Shown piece after piece: positions 11,690-22,900 of a stretch of DNA of 64,000 nt; position 1 is the stretch's first letter, and each line of letters opens with the position of its first letter. The stretch spans positions 26,708,798-26,772,797 of the forward strand of contig NC_079427.1 of assembly GCF_026213295.1 (NCBI RefSeq). The letters are read 5' to 3'. The stretch comes from Gadus chalcogrammus (taxonomy: Eukaryota; Chordata; Actinopteri; Gadiformes; Gadidae). A program made the position numbers and the translations under genes. The notes beneath the pieces are model-generated. The model worked only from the letters and a program-made list of their open reading frames with translations, had not been told where the DNA came from and searched no databases.

Positions 11690-11830
11690 TGTTCAGCTAT
11701 TTCCTGCCAAGCTCTCTCTCGCACTCTCGCTGCCGCGGCGGTATTGCTTTTTTTTGTTAAAATGGGTAACTGCTCGGCATACACGTTCATTAGAATTTCC
11801 AATTCCGGGGGAAAAGTAAGTGGATCTACG
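11690..11830 (-). pseudogene. Harbinger Myb/SANT-like DNA-binding domain, N-terminal piece
   Basis: Read on the - strand, one frame gives FPPELEILMNVYAEQLPI, then TAAAARVRERAWQEIAEQVN, then a stop. This is the Myb-like (NAIF1-type) domain found in the accessory protein of fish Harbinger elements, with the conserved W-Q-x-I/V-x-x-x-V-N block. Its C-terminal half lies at 8343-8830, so the gene is split by inserted DNA. Confidence 0.75.
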
Positions 11831-12064
11831 CTTTTGGTCCATGTTTGATCATGTTATCAGAGATCCATTGATGATGGCTCTTCATAGTCAACAGGCACGC
11901 CCTCAACCCAGAGTGAACATACTCAGAGTTGATTAACCCAACGCTGATCACCTGTTCAGAAACCGAAAACCCAGAGTTGCTTTTCAACCCTGAACTCTGA
12001 GTCAACCAACTCAGAGCGCAGGATTAAACTCAGAGTATGTTAAACCAGCTACCTGAAACAGGCC

Positions 12065-12440
12065 TCTGATTACAGTTCACCCCAGAGTTTATCCCAGGTA
12101 CCATCTAAACTATGGGCCATGCATAAAAATCATGCAGGATTTGTAACCTCTTCACCATCTCTTAAAGTTACATTAAAGTCAGATGCTACTTTGACTTGTA
12201 TTCGACAGTATCGTTTGTCCCCCGAAGCATTATAGAATTCAGCCGGTAATAACTTCTCTTTTATCTCAAGGTATTCTAAAGGAAACAACTACTAGTCCTT
12301 GTAACACACCCATATTGCCCCTCCCGAATCCAGGGAGACCAGATGAATAGAGATTTGTACAAGATTTGAGAGCAGTCCACAATTGCGTTGTTCCTATCAC
12401 ACCCATAGCACCAGACACACATACAATCTCTATTCCAATA
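12065..12440 (+). pseudogene. Endogenous retrovirus pol: reverse transcriptase N-terminal remnant
   Basis: Across several frames the + strand shows the order of blocks that opens a retroviral reverse transcriptase: LWAMHKNHAGFV, QYRLSPEA, CNTPILPLPNPGR and RFVQDLRAVHNCVVPITPIA. Stops and frame changes occur between and within them. The YxDD catalytic region is absent: the reading passes directly from the N-terminal palm into an integrase C-terminal segment, which implies a large internal deletion. It lies immediately after the Harbinger insertion and is on the same strand as the gag remains and the LTR. Confidence 0.75.
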
Positions 12441-12650
12441 CCATCTGACAGCCCTACCCATGGCTTTCATCCTGATGATATGATCATGTTAAAGTCACTT
12501 AACCCAAATGTTCTCCTCCCCAGATGGCAAGGACCAATCCAGGTGTTACTGACCACGAGGACTGCAGTCAAACTCCAAGGAAAACCAGAATGGATCCATG
12601 CAAGCCGATGCCGCCCAGCACCTCCAGAAGAGGAAAGCACCAACGCCTCG
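12441..12650 (+). pseudogene. Endogenous retrovirus pol: integrase C-terminal remnant
   Basis: The open frame 12366-12767 holds HPDDMIMLKSLNPNVLLPRW followed by GPIQVLLTTRTAVKLQGKPE and WIHASRC. This matches the C-terminal DNA-binding (SH3-like) end of gammaretrovirus- or epsilonretrovirus-type integrases. The catalytic core (DD35E) is missing because the RNase H and integrase core regions have been deleted. The frame is fused in phase to the RT fragment upstream. A 39-bp tandem duplication follows at about 12615-12700. Confidence 0.8.
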
Positions 12651-12993
12651 GATGGACCACACCTCCGGAAGAGGAAAGCACCAACGCCTCGGATGGACCA
12701 CCCCTACCATGATCTGCATAATACTCCTGATGAGCCCAGCAGACCAATGCAACGCAACCACCAGTAACAACGACCGACTCCCGACCATAGCGGAACCCCA
12801 GCTAACCACATCATCAGACAACCAGTTTGCAAGCCCACTTGCTGCAATTCAAACCCACTTCAACACCACCAAGATCTGTGGAATCAGACCCCACTCTGTA
12901 TCCTCAGAATTACCCTTGATGGCCGTAGCGCTATCCCCATGTGCTATGGCAGCCGTTTTCTACTCGTACTACAACACACACAGTATCCCCTAA
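12598..12993 (+). pseudogene. Possible env start remnant overlapping pol end
   Basis: A second open frame (131 codons) overlaps the integrase end in a different phase. It contains an internal Met followed by a hydrophobic stretch (MICIILLMSPADQC) and several N-glycosylation-like NTT/NAT sites, which is how env begins in gamma-type retroviruses. No surface-unit, furin or transmembrane motif follows before the stop at 12991-12993. The assignment rests on position and this short pattern. Confidence 0.35.
12615..12700. repeat. 39-bp tandem duplication
   Basis: The block starting AGAGGAAAGCACCAACGCCT and ending in GATGGACCAC occurs twice in direct succession at the end of pol. Confidence 0.9.
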
Positions 12994-13140
12994 CGGATTT
13001 CCTTCTCAGAATAGGCCCCTTACTCCAATGAAGAGTTACAAAATGGAAAATGAGTGACCTAACATGCTAAACATAATTTTTACTATTGTACATTTTTATG
13101 GCCTTATTAATGATTGACACATAGTTAATCTTAAGCTCTC

Positions 13141-13320
13141 TATTTTACAATTGTACTAATGTACATATTGATTACTTACTTTTACTAATTTCTTTGAATT
13201 TACAATTTTACTAATGTACATATTGATTACTTACTTTTACTAATTCTTTGAATTTGCAATTTTACTAATGTACATATTGATTACTTTATTAATGATTGAT
13301 TTTTACTAATTTATTTGAAT
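13141..13320. repeat. Three tandem AT-rich repeats of about 55-60 bp
   Basis: ACTAATGTACATATTGATTA recurs three times within a degenerate repeat in the untranslated region before the 3' LTR. Confidence 0.85.
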
Positions 13321-13414
13321 TTTGTTCCTATTATTCTGTGTTTTAACTTGTTTTACCATCATTTGTATCCTGTGACATAATATATCACCTGTAATAAGTG
13401 TTGATCTTATGATC

Positions 13415-13428
13415 AAAAAGGGAGGAAC
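13415..13428 (+). promoter_or_regulatory. Retroviral polypurine tract
   Basis: AAAAAGGGAGGAAC lies directly before the TG that opens the LTR. This is the expected site and composition for plus-strand primer formation. Confidence 0.75.
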
Positions 13429-13905
13429 TGTCGTGGAAATATCAATCATAACTATAAATATACAATCACATACAAATTATATTAACCTTGTTTATATAAT
13501 TATTACATTAGAAGAAACTGTATACATTCTCCCTGTAACTTAAAACAAATCCCTTCCTCTCTTAACTGAAAGAGGTTAAGTTAATTTGTATTCAAGTTCC
13601 CACTGGAGCCAGTAAGTCTGGTTCTGTGACGAGGCCAATCGACTGACTTCTTTGTTGTGTAAACTGCTTACAGACCTGCAGACATGTCCAATATCCACCC
13701 ATTGTATTACAAATTTACTTGGCCTAAGGTCACTCCCACTCCCTTCCCACAATGAAAACGTTCCCTATAAGAATCTTGTGAATCTTGTCTCGTCGAATGT
13801 GTTCTTGGTAACTCTTGTATCCAGTACCTTCCCATGATCATGCCTTAAAATTAAATCAAATATTTCGCTGTCCGACGTATCCGTGAGAGAACTTTCTCTT
13901 CATCA
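13429..13905 (+). mobile_element. 3' LTR of the endogenous retrovirus
   Basis: It opens with TGTCGTGG directly after the polypurine tract and closes with a CA near 13902-13905, where satellite DNA begins. A TATA-like CTATAAG at about 13765 and an ATTAAA poly(A) signal at 13850 are in the expected order for U3-R-U5. The 5' LTR is not in the window, so age cannot be estimated. The 3' end is exact only to a few bases. Confidence 0.75.
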
Positions 13906-16900
13906 GTAACACTTTTGCATTGAAATTGACAGAGATATCAACATTTCTTGTTTTTATGCGTACAAAATGCTTTTCAGAGCGCTAGAATCACTTTTTGACC
14001 AACAATGTGTTTTTGAACTTACATTGTTGATTTTGCTCAAAACTATTGTATTCCACTTCCAAAAAGTGGAGCATGGCCCTATAACCCTTTGGTAAGCTTA
14101 GTAACACGATTGCATTGAAATTGATGGATATCAACATTTCTTGTTTTTATGCGTGCAAAATGCTTTTCAGAGCGCTAGAATAACTTTTTGACCAACAATG
14201 TGTTTTTTACTTGCTTTTCTGAAATGAACAGAAATATCAAATTTTTTATTTTTTATGCGTGCAAAATGCTTTTCAGAGTGCTAGAATCACTTTTTCACCA
14301 AAAATGTGTTTTTGACCTTGTATTGTTGATTTTGCTCAAAACTAATGTATTCCCCTTCCAAATGGTGGAGTATGACCCTATATCCCTTTGGTAAGCTTAG
14401 TAACACTTTTGCATTGAAATTGACAGAGATACCAACATTTCTTGTTTTTATGCGTGCAAAATTCTTTTCAGAGCGCTAGAATCACTTTTTGACCAACAAG
14501 GTGTTTTTGACCTTACATTGTTGATTTTGCTCAAAACGATTGTATTCCACTTCCAAAGAGTGGAGCATGGCCCTATAACCCTTTGGTATGCTTGGTAACA
14601 CGTTTGCATTGAAATTGACAGAGATACCACCATTTCTTGTTTTTATGCGTGCAAAATTATTTTCAGAGCGCTAGAATCACGTTTTGACCAACAGTGTGTT
14701 TTTAACCTTACATTGTTGATTTTGCTCAAAACAAATGTATTCCAATTCCAAATAGTGGAGCATGGCCCTTTAACCCTTTGGAAAGCTTAGTAACACGTTT
14801 GCATTGAAATTGACAGAGATATCAAAATTTTTTGTTTTTACGCATGCAAAATGCTTATCAGAGCGCTAGAATCACTTTTTGACCAACAATGTGTTTTTGA
14901 CTTGTTTTTCTGATATCAACAGAAATAGACCAACAATGTGTTTTTGACCTTACATTGTTGATTTTGCTCAAAACTATTGTATTCCACTTCCAAATAGTGG
15001 AGCATGGCCATATAACCATCCGGTAAGCTAAGTAACACGTTTGCATTGAAATTGACAGATATCAACATTCTTGTTTTTACGCATGCAAAATGCTTTTCAG
15101 AGCGCTAGAATCACTTTTTGACCAACAATGTGTTTTTGACTTGTTTTTCTGAAATGAAATATCGACATTTTTATTTTTTAAGCGGGCAAAATGCTTTTCA
15201 GAGCGCTAGAATCACTTTTTGACCAACAATGTGTTTTTGACCTTGTATTGTTGATTTTGCTCAAAACTAATGTATTCCCCTTCCAAATGTGGAGTATGGC
15301 CATATAACCCGTTGGTAAGCTTAGTAACACTTTTGCATTGAAATTGACAGAGATATCAACATTTCTTGTTTTTATGCGTACAAAATGCTTTTCAGAGCGC
15401 TAGAATCACTTTTTGACCAACAATGTGTTTTGACCTTACATTGTTGATTTTGCTCAAAACTATTGTATTCCACTTCCAAATAGTGGAGCATGGCCCTATA
15501 ACACTTTGGAAAGCTTAGTAACACGTTTGCATTGAAATTGACAGAGATATCAACATTTCTTGTTTTTATGCATACAAAATGCTTTTCAGAGCGCTAGAAT
15601 CACTTTTTGACCAACAATGTGTTTTTGACCTTACATCGTTGATTTTGCTCAAAACGATTGTATTCCACTTCCAAATAGTGGAGGATGACCCTATAACCCT
15701 TTGGTAAGCTTCGTAACACGATTGCATTGAAATGGATGGATATCAACATTTCTTGTTTTTATGCGTGCAAAATGCTTTTCAGAGCGCTAGAATCACTTTT
15801 TGACCAACAATGTGTTTTTGACCTTGTATTGTTGATTTTGCTCAAAACTAATGTATTCCCCTTCCAAATGGTGGAGTATGGCCCTAAATCCCTTTGGTAA
15901 GCTTAGTAACACGTTTGCATTGAAATTGACAGAGATATCAACATTTTTTGTTTTTACCCATGCAAAATGCTTTTCAGAGCGCTAGAATCACTTTTTGACC
16001 AACAATGTGTTTTTGACCTTACATTGTTGATTTTGCTCAAAACTATTGTATTCCACTTCCAAATAGTGGAGCATGGCCCTATAACCCTTTGGAAAGCTTA
16101 GTAACACGTTTGCATTGAAATTGACAGAGATATCAAAATGTTTTGTTTTTACGCATGCAAAATGCTTTTCAGAGCGCTAGAATCACTTTTTGACCAACAA
16201 TGCGTTTTTGACTTGTTTTTCTGAAATGAACAGAAACATCAACATTTTTATTTTTTATGCGTGCAAAATGCTTTTCAGAGAGCTAGAATCACTTTTTCAC
16301 CAACAATGAGTTTTTGACCTTGTATTGTTGATTTTGCTCAAAACGAATGTATTCCCCTTCCAAATGGTGGAGTATGGCCCTATATCCCTTTGGTAAGCTT
16401 AGTAACACTTTTGCATTGAAATTGACAGTGATACCAACATTTCTTGTTTTTATGCATGCAAAATTCTTTTCAGGGCGCTAGAATCACTTTTTGACCAACA
16501 ATGTATTTTTGACCTTGCATTGTTGATTTTGCTCAAAACGATTGTATTCCACTTCCAAATAGTGGAGCATGGCCCTATATCCCTTTGGTAAGCTTAGTAA
16601 CACTTTTGCATTGAAATTGACAGAGATACCAACATTTCTTGTTTTTAGGCGTGCAAAATTTTTCAGAGCGCAAGAATCACTTTTTGAGCAACAATGTGTT
16701 TTTGACCTTACATTGTTGATTTTGCTCAAAACTATTGTATTCCACTTCCAAATAGTGGAGCATGGCCCTATAACCCTTTGGTAAACTTAGTAACAAGATT
16801 GCATTGAAATTGACGAATATCAACATTTCTTGTTTTTATGCGTGCAAAATGCTTTTCAGAGCGCTAGAATCACTTTTTGACCAACAATGTGTTTTCTACT

Positions 16901-19900
16901 TGTTTTCTGAAATGAACGGAAATATCAACATTTCTTGTTTTTAAGCATGCAAAAATGCTTTTCAGAGCGCTAGAATCACTTTTTGACCAACAATGTGTTT
17001 TTGACCTTACATTGTTGATTTTGCTCAATACTATTGTATTCCACTTCCAAATAGTGGAGCATGGCCCTATTACCCTATGGAAAGCTTAGTAACACGTTTG
17101 CATTGAAATTGACAGAGATATCAACATTTCTTGTTTTTATGCGTACAAAATGCTTTTCAGAGCGCTAGAATCACTTTTGACCAACAATGTGTTTTTTACT
17201 TGCTTTTCTGAAATGAACAGAAATATCAACATTTTTCACCAACAATGAGTTTTTGACCTTGTATTGTTGATTTTGCTCAAAACTAATGTATTCCCCTTCC
17301 AAATGGTGGAGTATGGCCCTATATCCCTTTGGTAAGCTTAGTAACACGTTTGCATTGAAATTGACAGAGATATCAACATTTCTTGTTTTTATGCGTACAA
17401 AATGCTTTTCAGAGCGCTAGAATCACTTTTTGACCAACAATGTGTTTTTTACTTGCTTTTCTGAAATGAACAGAAATATCAACATTTTTCACCAACAATG
17501 AGTTTTTGACCTTGTATTGTTGATTTTGCTCAAAACTAATGTATTCCCCTTCCAAATGGTGGAGTATGGCCCTATAACCCTTTGGTAAGTTTGCATTGAA
17601 ATTGACAGAGATATCAACATTTCTTGTTTTTATGCGTGCAAAATGCTTTTCAGAGCTCTAGAATCACTTTTTGACCTACAATGCGTTTTTGACCTTACAT
17701 TGTTGATTTTGCTCAAAACTATTGTATTCCACTTCCAAATAGTGGAGCATGGCCCTGTAACCCTTTGGTAAGCTTAGTAACACGTTTGCATTGAAATTGA
17801 GAGATATCAAAATTTATTATTTTTATGCCGGCAAAATGCTTTTCAGAGCGCTAGAATCACTTTTTGACCAACAATGTGTTTTTTACTTGTTTTCTGAAAT
17901 GAACAGAAAAATCAACATTTCTTGTTTTTATGCGTGCCAAATGCTTTTCAGAGCTCTAGAATCACTTTTTGACCAACAATGTATTTTTGACCTTACATTG
18001 TTGATTTTGCTCAAAACTATTGTATTCCACTTCCAAATAGTGGAGCATGGCCCTATAACCCTTTGGTAAGCTTAGTACCACGTTTGCATTGAAATTGACA
18101 GATATCAAAATTTCTTGTTTTTATGCGTGCAAAATGCTTTTCGGAGCGCTAGAATCACTTTTTGACCAACAATGTGTTTTCGACTTGTTTTCTGAAATGA
18201 ACAGAAAAATAGACATTTCTTGTTTTTATGCGTGCCAAATGCTTTTCAGAGCTCTAGAATCACTTTTTGACCAACAACGCGTTTTTGACCTTACATTGTT
18301 GATTTTGCTCAAAACTATTGTATTCCACTTCCAAATAGTGGAGCATGGCCCTGTAACCCTTTGGTAAGCTTAGTAACACGTTTGCATTGAAATTGAGAGA
18401 TATCAAAATTTCTTCTTTTTACGCAAACAAAATGCTTTTCAGAGCGCTAGAATCACTTTTTGACCAACAATGTGTTTTCTACTTGTTTTCTGAAATGAAC
18501 AGAAAAATCAACATTTCATGTTTTTATGCGTGCCAAATGCTTTTCAGAGCTCTAGAATCACTTTTTGACCAACGATGTGTTTTTGACCTTACATTGTTGA
18601 TTTTGCTCAAAACTATTGTATTCCACTTCCAAATAGTGGAGCATGGCCCTATAACCCTTTGGTAAGCTTAGTAACACGTTTGCATTGAATTTGAGAGATA
18701 TCAAAATTTCTTCTTTTTACGCAAGCAAAATGCTTTTCAGAGCTCTAGAATCACTTTTTGACCAACAATGTGTTTCTGACTTGTTTTCTGAAATGAACAG
18801 AAAAATCAACATTTCTTGTTTTTATGCGTGCCAAATGCTTTTCAGAGCTCTAGAATCACTTTTTGACCTACAATGCGTTTTTGACCTTACATTGTTGATT
18901 TTGCTCAAAACTATTGTATTCCACTTCCAAATAGTGGAGCATGGCCCTGTAACCCTTTGGTAAGCTTAGTAACACGTTTGCATTGAAATTGACAGATATC
19001 AAAATTTCTTGTTTTTATGCGTGCAAAATGCTTTTCGGAGCGCTAGAATCACTTTTTGACCAACAATGTGTTTTCGACTTGTTTTCTGAAATGAACAGAA
19101 AAATAGACATTTCTTGTTTTTATGCGTGCCAAATGCTTTTCAGAGCTCTAGAATCACTTTTTGACCAACATGTGTTTTTGACTTACATTGTTTATTTTGC
19201 TCAAAACTATTGTATTCCACTTCCAAATAGTGGAGCATGGCCCTATAACCCTTTGGTAAGCTTAGTACCACGTTTGCATTGAAATTGACAGATATCAACA
19301 TTTCTTGTTTTTATGCATGCAAAATGCTTTTCAGTGCGCTAGAATCACTTTTTGACCAACAATGTGTTTTTAGATTGTTTTCTGAAATGAACAGAAAAAT
19401 CAACATTTCTTGTTTTTATGCGTGCCAAATGCTTTTTAGAGCTCTAGAATCACTTTTTGACCAACAATGTGTTTTTGACCTTACATTGTTGATTTTGCTC
19501 AAAACTATTGTATTCCACTTCCAAATAGTGGAGCATGGCCCTATAACCCTTTGGTAAGCTTAGTAACAAGTTTGCATTGAAATTGAGAGATATCAAAATT
19601 TCTTCTTTTTACGCAAGCAAAATGCTTTTCAGAGCGCTAGAATCACTTTTTGACCAACAATGTGTTTTCTACTGTTTCTGAAATGAACAGAAAATCAACA
19701 TTTCTGTTTTTATGCGTGCCAAATGCTTTTCAGAGCTCTAGAATCACTTTTTAACCTACAATGCGTTTTTGACCTTACATTGTTGATTTTGCTCAAAACT
19801 ATTGTATTCCACTTCCAAATAGTGGAGCATGGCCCTATAACCCTTTGGTAAACTTAGTAACAAGATTGCATTGAAATTGACGAATATCAACATTTCTTGT

Positions 19901-22900
19901 TTTATGCGTGCAAATGCTTTTCAGAGCGCTAGAATCACTTTTTGACCAACAATGTGTTTTCTACTTGTTTTCTGAAATGAACGGAAATATCAACATTTCT
20001 TGTTTTTAAGCATGCAAAAATGCTTTTCAGAGCGCTAGAATCACTTTTTGACCAACAATGTGTTTTTGACCTTACATTGTTGATTTTGCTCAATACTATT
20101 GTATTCCACTTCCAAATAGTGGAGCATGGCCCTATTACCCTATGGAAAGCTTAGTAACACGTTTGCATTGAAATTGACAGAGATATCAACATTTCTTGTT
20201 TTTATGCGTACAAATGCTTTTCAGAGCGCTAGAATCACTTTTTGACCAACAATGTGTTTTTTACTTGCTTTTCTGAAATGAACAGAAATATCAACATTTT
20301 TCACCAACAATGAGTTTTTGACCTTGTATTGTGATTTGCTCAAAACTAATGTATTCCCCTTCCAAATGGTGGAGTATGGCCCTATATCCCTTTGGTAAGC
20401 TTAGTACACGTTTGCATTGAAATTGACAGAGATATCAACATTTCTGTTTTATGCGTACAAAATGCTTTTTCAGAGCGCTAGAATCACTTTGACCAACAAT
20501 GTTTTTTACTTGCTTTTCTGAAATGAACAGAAATATCAACATTTTTCACCAACAATGAGTTTTTGACCTTGTATTGTTGATTTGCTCAAAACTAATGTAT
20601 TCCCCTTCCAAATGGTGGAGTATGGCCCTATAACCCTTTGGTAAGTTTGCATTGAAATTGACAGAGATATCAACATTTCTTGTTTTTATGCGTGCAAAAT
20701 GCTTTTCAGAGCTCTAGAATCACTTTTTGACCTACAATGCGTTTTTGACCTTACATTGTGATTTTGCTCAAAACTATTGTATTCCACTTCCAAATAGTGG
20801 AGCATGGCCCTGTAACCCTTTGGTAAGCTTAGTAACACGTTGCATTGAAATTGAGAGATATCAAATTTATTATTTTATGCCGGCAAAATGCTTTTCAGAG
20901 CGCTAGAATCACTTTGACCAACAATGTGTTTTTTACTTGTTTTTCTGAAATGAACAGAAAATCTACATTCTTGTTTTTATGCGTGCCAAATGCTTTTCAG
21001 AGCTCTAGAATCACTTTTTGACCAACAATGTATTTTTGACCTTACATTGTTGATTTGCTCAAAACTATTGTATTCCACTTCCAAATAGTGGAGCATGGCC
21101 CTATAAACCCTTTGGTAAGCTTAGTACCACGTTTGCATTGAAATGACAGATATCAAAATTTTCTTGTTTTATGCGTGCAAATGCTTTTCGGAGCGCTAGA
21201 ATCACTTTTTGACCAACAATGTGTTTTCGACTTGTTTTCTGAAATGAACAGAAAAATGACATTTCTTGTTTTTATGCGTGCCAAATGCTTTTCAGAGCTC
21301 TAGAATCACTTTTTGACCAACAACGCGTTTTTGACCTTACATTGTTGATTTTGCTCAAAACTATTGTATTCCACTTCCAAATAGTGGAGCATGGCCCGTT
21401 AACCCTTTGGTAAGCTTAGTAACACGTTTGCATTGAAATTGAGAGATATCAAAATTTCTTCTTTTTACGCAAACAAAATGCTTTCAGAGCGCTAGAATCA
21501 CTTTTGACCAACAATGTGTTTTCTACTTGTTTTCTGAAATGAACAGAAAAATCAACATTTCTTGTTTTTATGCGTGCCAAATGCTTTTCAGAGCTCTAGA
21601 ATCACTTTTTGACCAACGATGTGTTTTTGACCTTACATTGTTGATTTTGCTCAAAACTATTGTATTCCACTTCCAAATATGGAGCATGGCCCTATACCCT
21701 TTGGTAAGCTTAGTAACACGTTTGCATTGAATTTGAGAGATATCAAATTTCTTGTTTTTATGCGTGCAAAATGCTTTTCGGAGCGCTAGAATCACTTTTG
21801 ACCAACAATGTGTTTTCGACTTGTTTTCTGAAATGAACAGAAAATAGACATTTCTTGTTTTTATGCGTGCCAAATGCTTTTCAGAGCTCTAGAATCACTT
21901 TTTGACCAACAATGTGTTTTGTACATTAAATTTGATTTGCTCAAAACTATTGTATTCCACTTCCAAATAGTGGAGCATGGCCCTATAACTTGGTAAGCTT
22001 AGTACCACGTTTGCATTGAAATTGACAGATATCACTTTCTTGTTTTTATGCATGCAAAATGCTTTTTCAGTGCGCTAGAATCACTTTTTGACCAACAATG
22101 TGTTTTTAGATTGTTTTCTGAATGAACCAGAAAAATCAAACATTTTGTTTTTATGCGTGCCAAATGCTTTTTAGAGCTCTAGAATCACTTTTTGACCAAC
22201 AATGTGTTTTACCTTACTTGTTGATTTTGCTCAAACTATTGTATTCCACTTCCAAATAGTGGAGCATGGCCCTATAACCCTTTGGTAAGCTAGTAACACG
22301 TTTGCATTGAAATTGAGAGATATCAAAATTTCTTCTTTTTACGCAAGCAAAATGCTTTTCAGAGCGTAGAATCACTTTTTGACCAACAATGTGTTTTCTA
22401 CTTGTTTTCTGAAATACAGAAAAATCAACATTTCTTGTTTTTATGCGTGCCAAATGCTTTTCAGAGCTCTAGAATCACTTTTTAACCTACAATGCGTTTT
22501 TGACCTTACATTGTTGATTTTGCTCAAAACAATTGTATTCCACTTCCAAATAGTGGAGCATGGCCCTATAACCCTTTGGTAAGCTTAGTACCACGTTTGC
22601 ATTGTGAAATTGACAGATATCAAAATTTCTTGTTTTTATGCGTGCAAAATGCTTTTCGGAGCGCTAGAATCACTTTTGACCACAATGTGTTTTCGACTTG
22701 TTTTCTGAAATGAACAGAAAATAGACATTCTTGTGTTTTATGCGTGCCAAATGCTTTTCAGAGCGCTAGAATCACTTTTTGACCAACAATGTGTCTTTGA
22801 CTTGTTTTCTGAAATGAACAGAAAAATCAACATTTCTTGTTTTTATGCGGCCAAATGCTTTTCAGAGCTCTAGAATCACTTTTTTGACCAACACCGTTTT

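Larger units (their letters stand above)
7501..12064. mobile_element. PIF/Harbinger DNA transposon, decayed, with nested insertions
   Basis: The terminal inverted repeats are GCCCTGTTTCAGGTAGCTGG at 7501 and its complement AAACCAGCTACCTGAAACAG ending at 12064. Inside are the two genes expected of the superfamily: a HARBI1-type transposase start (+ strand, 7727) and a Myb-like DNA-binding protein (- strand, pieces at 11690-11830 and 8343-8830). Two CACTGG elements and a CA array have expanded it. A clean 3-bp target duplication is not visible. It was inserted into the retroviral remains just before the reverse transcriptase region. Confidence 0.85.

Noticed and set aside
17791..19557. A family of six 92-codon tandem genes
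   Set aside because: Open frames repeat exactly with the satellite period (298 bp), have no start context and no family match; they are repeat artefacts.
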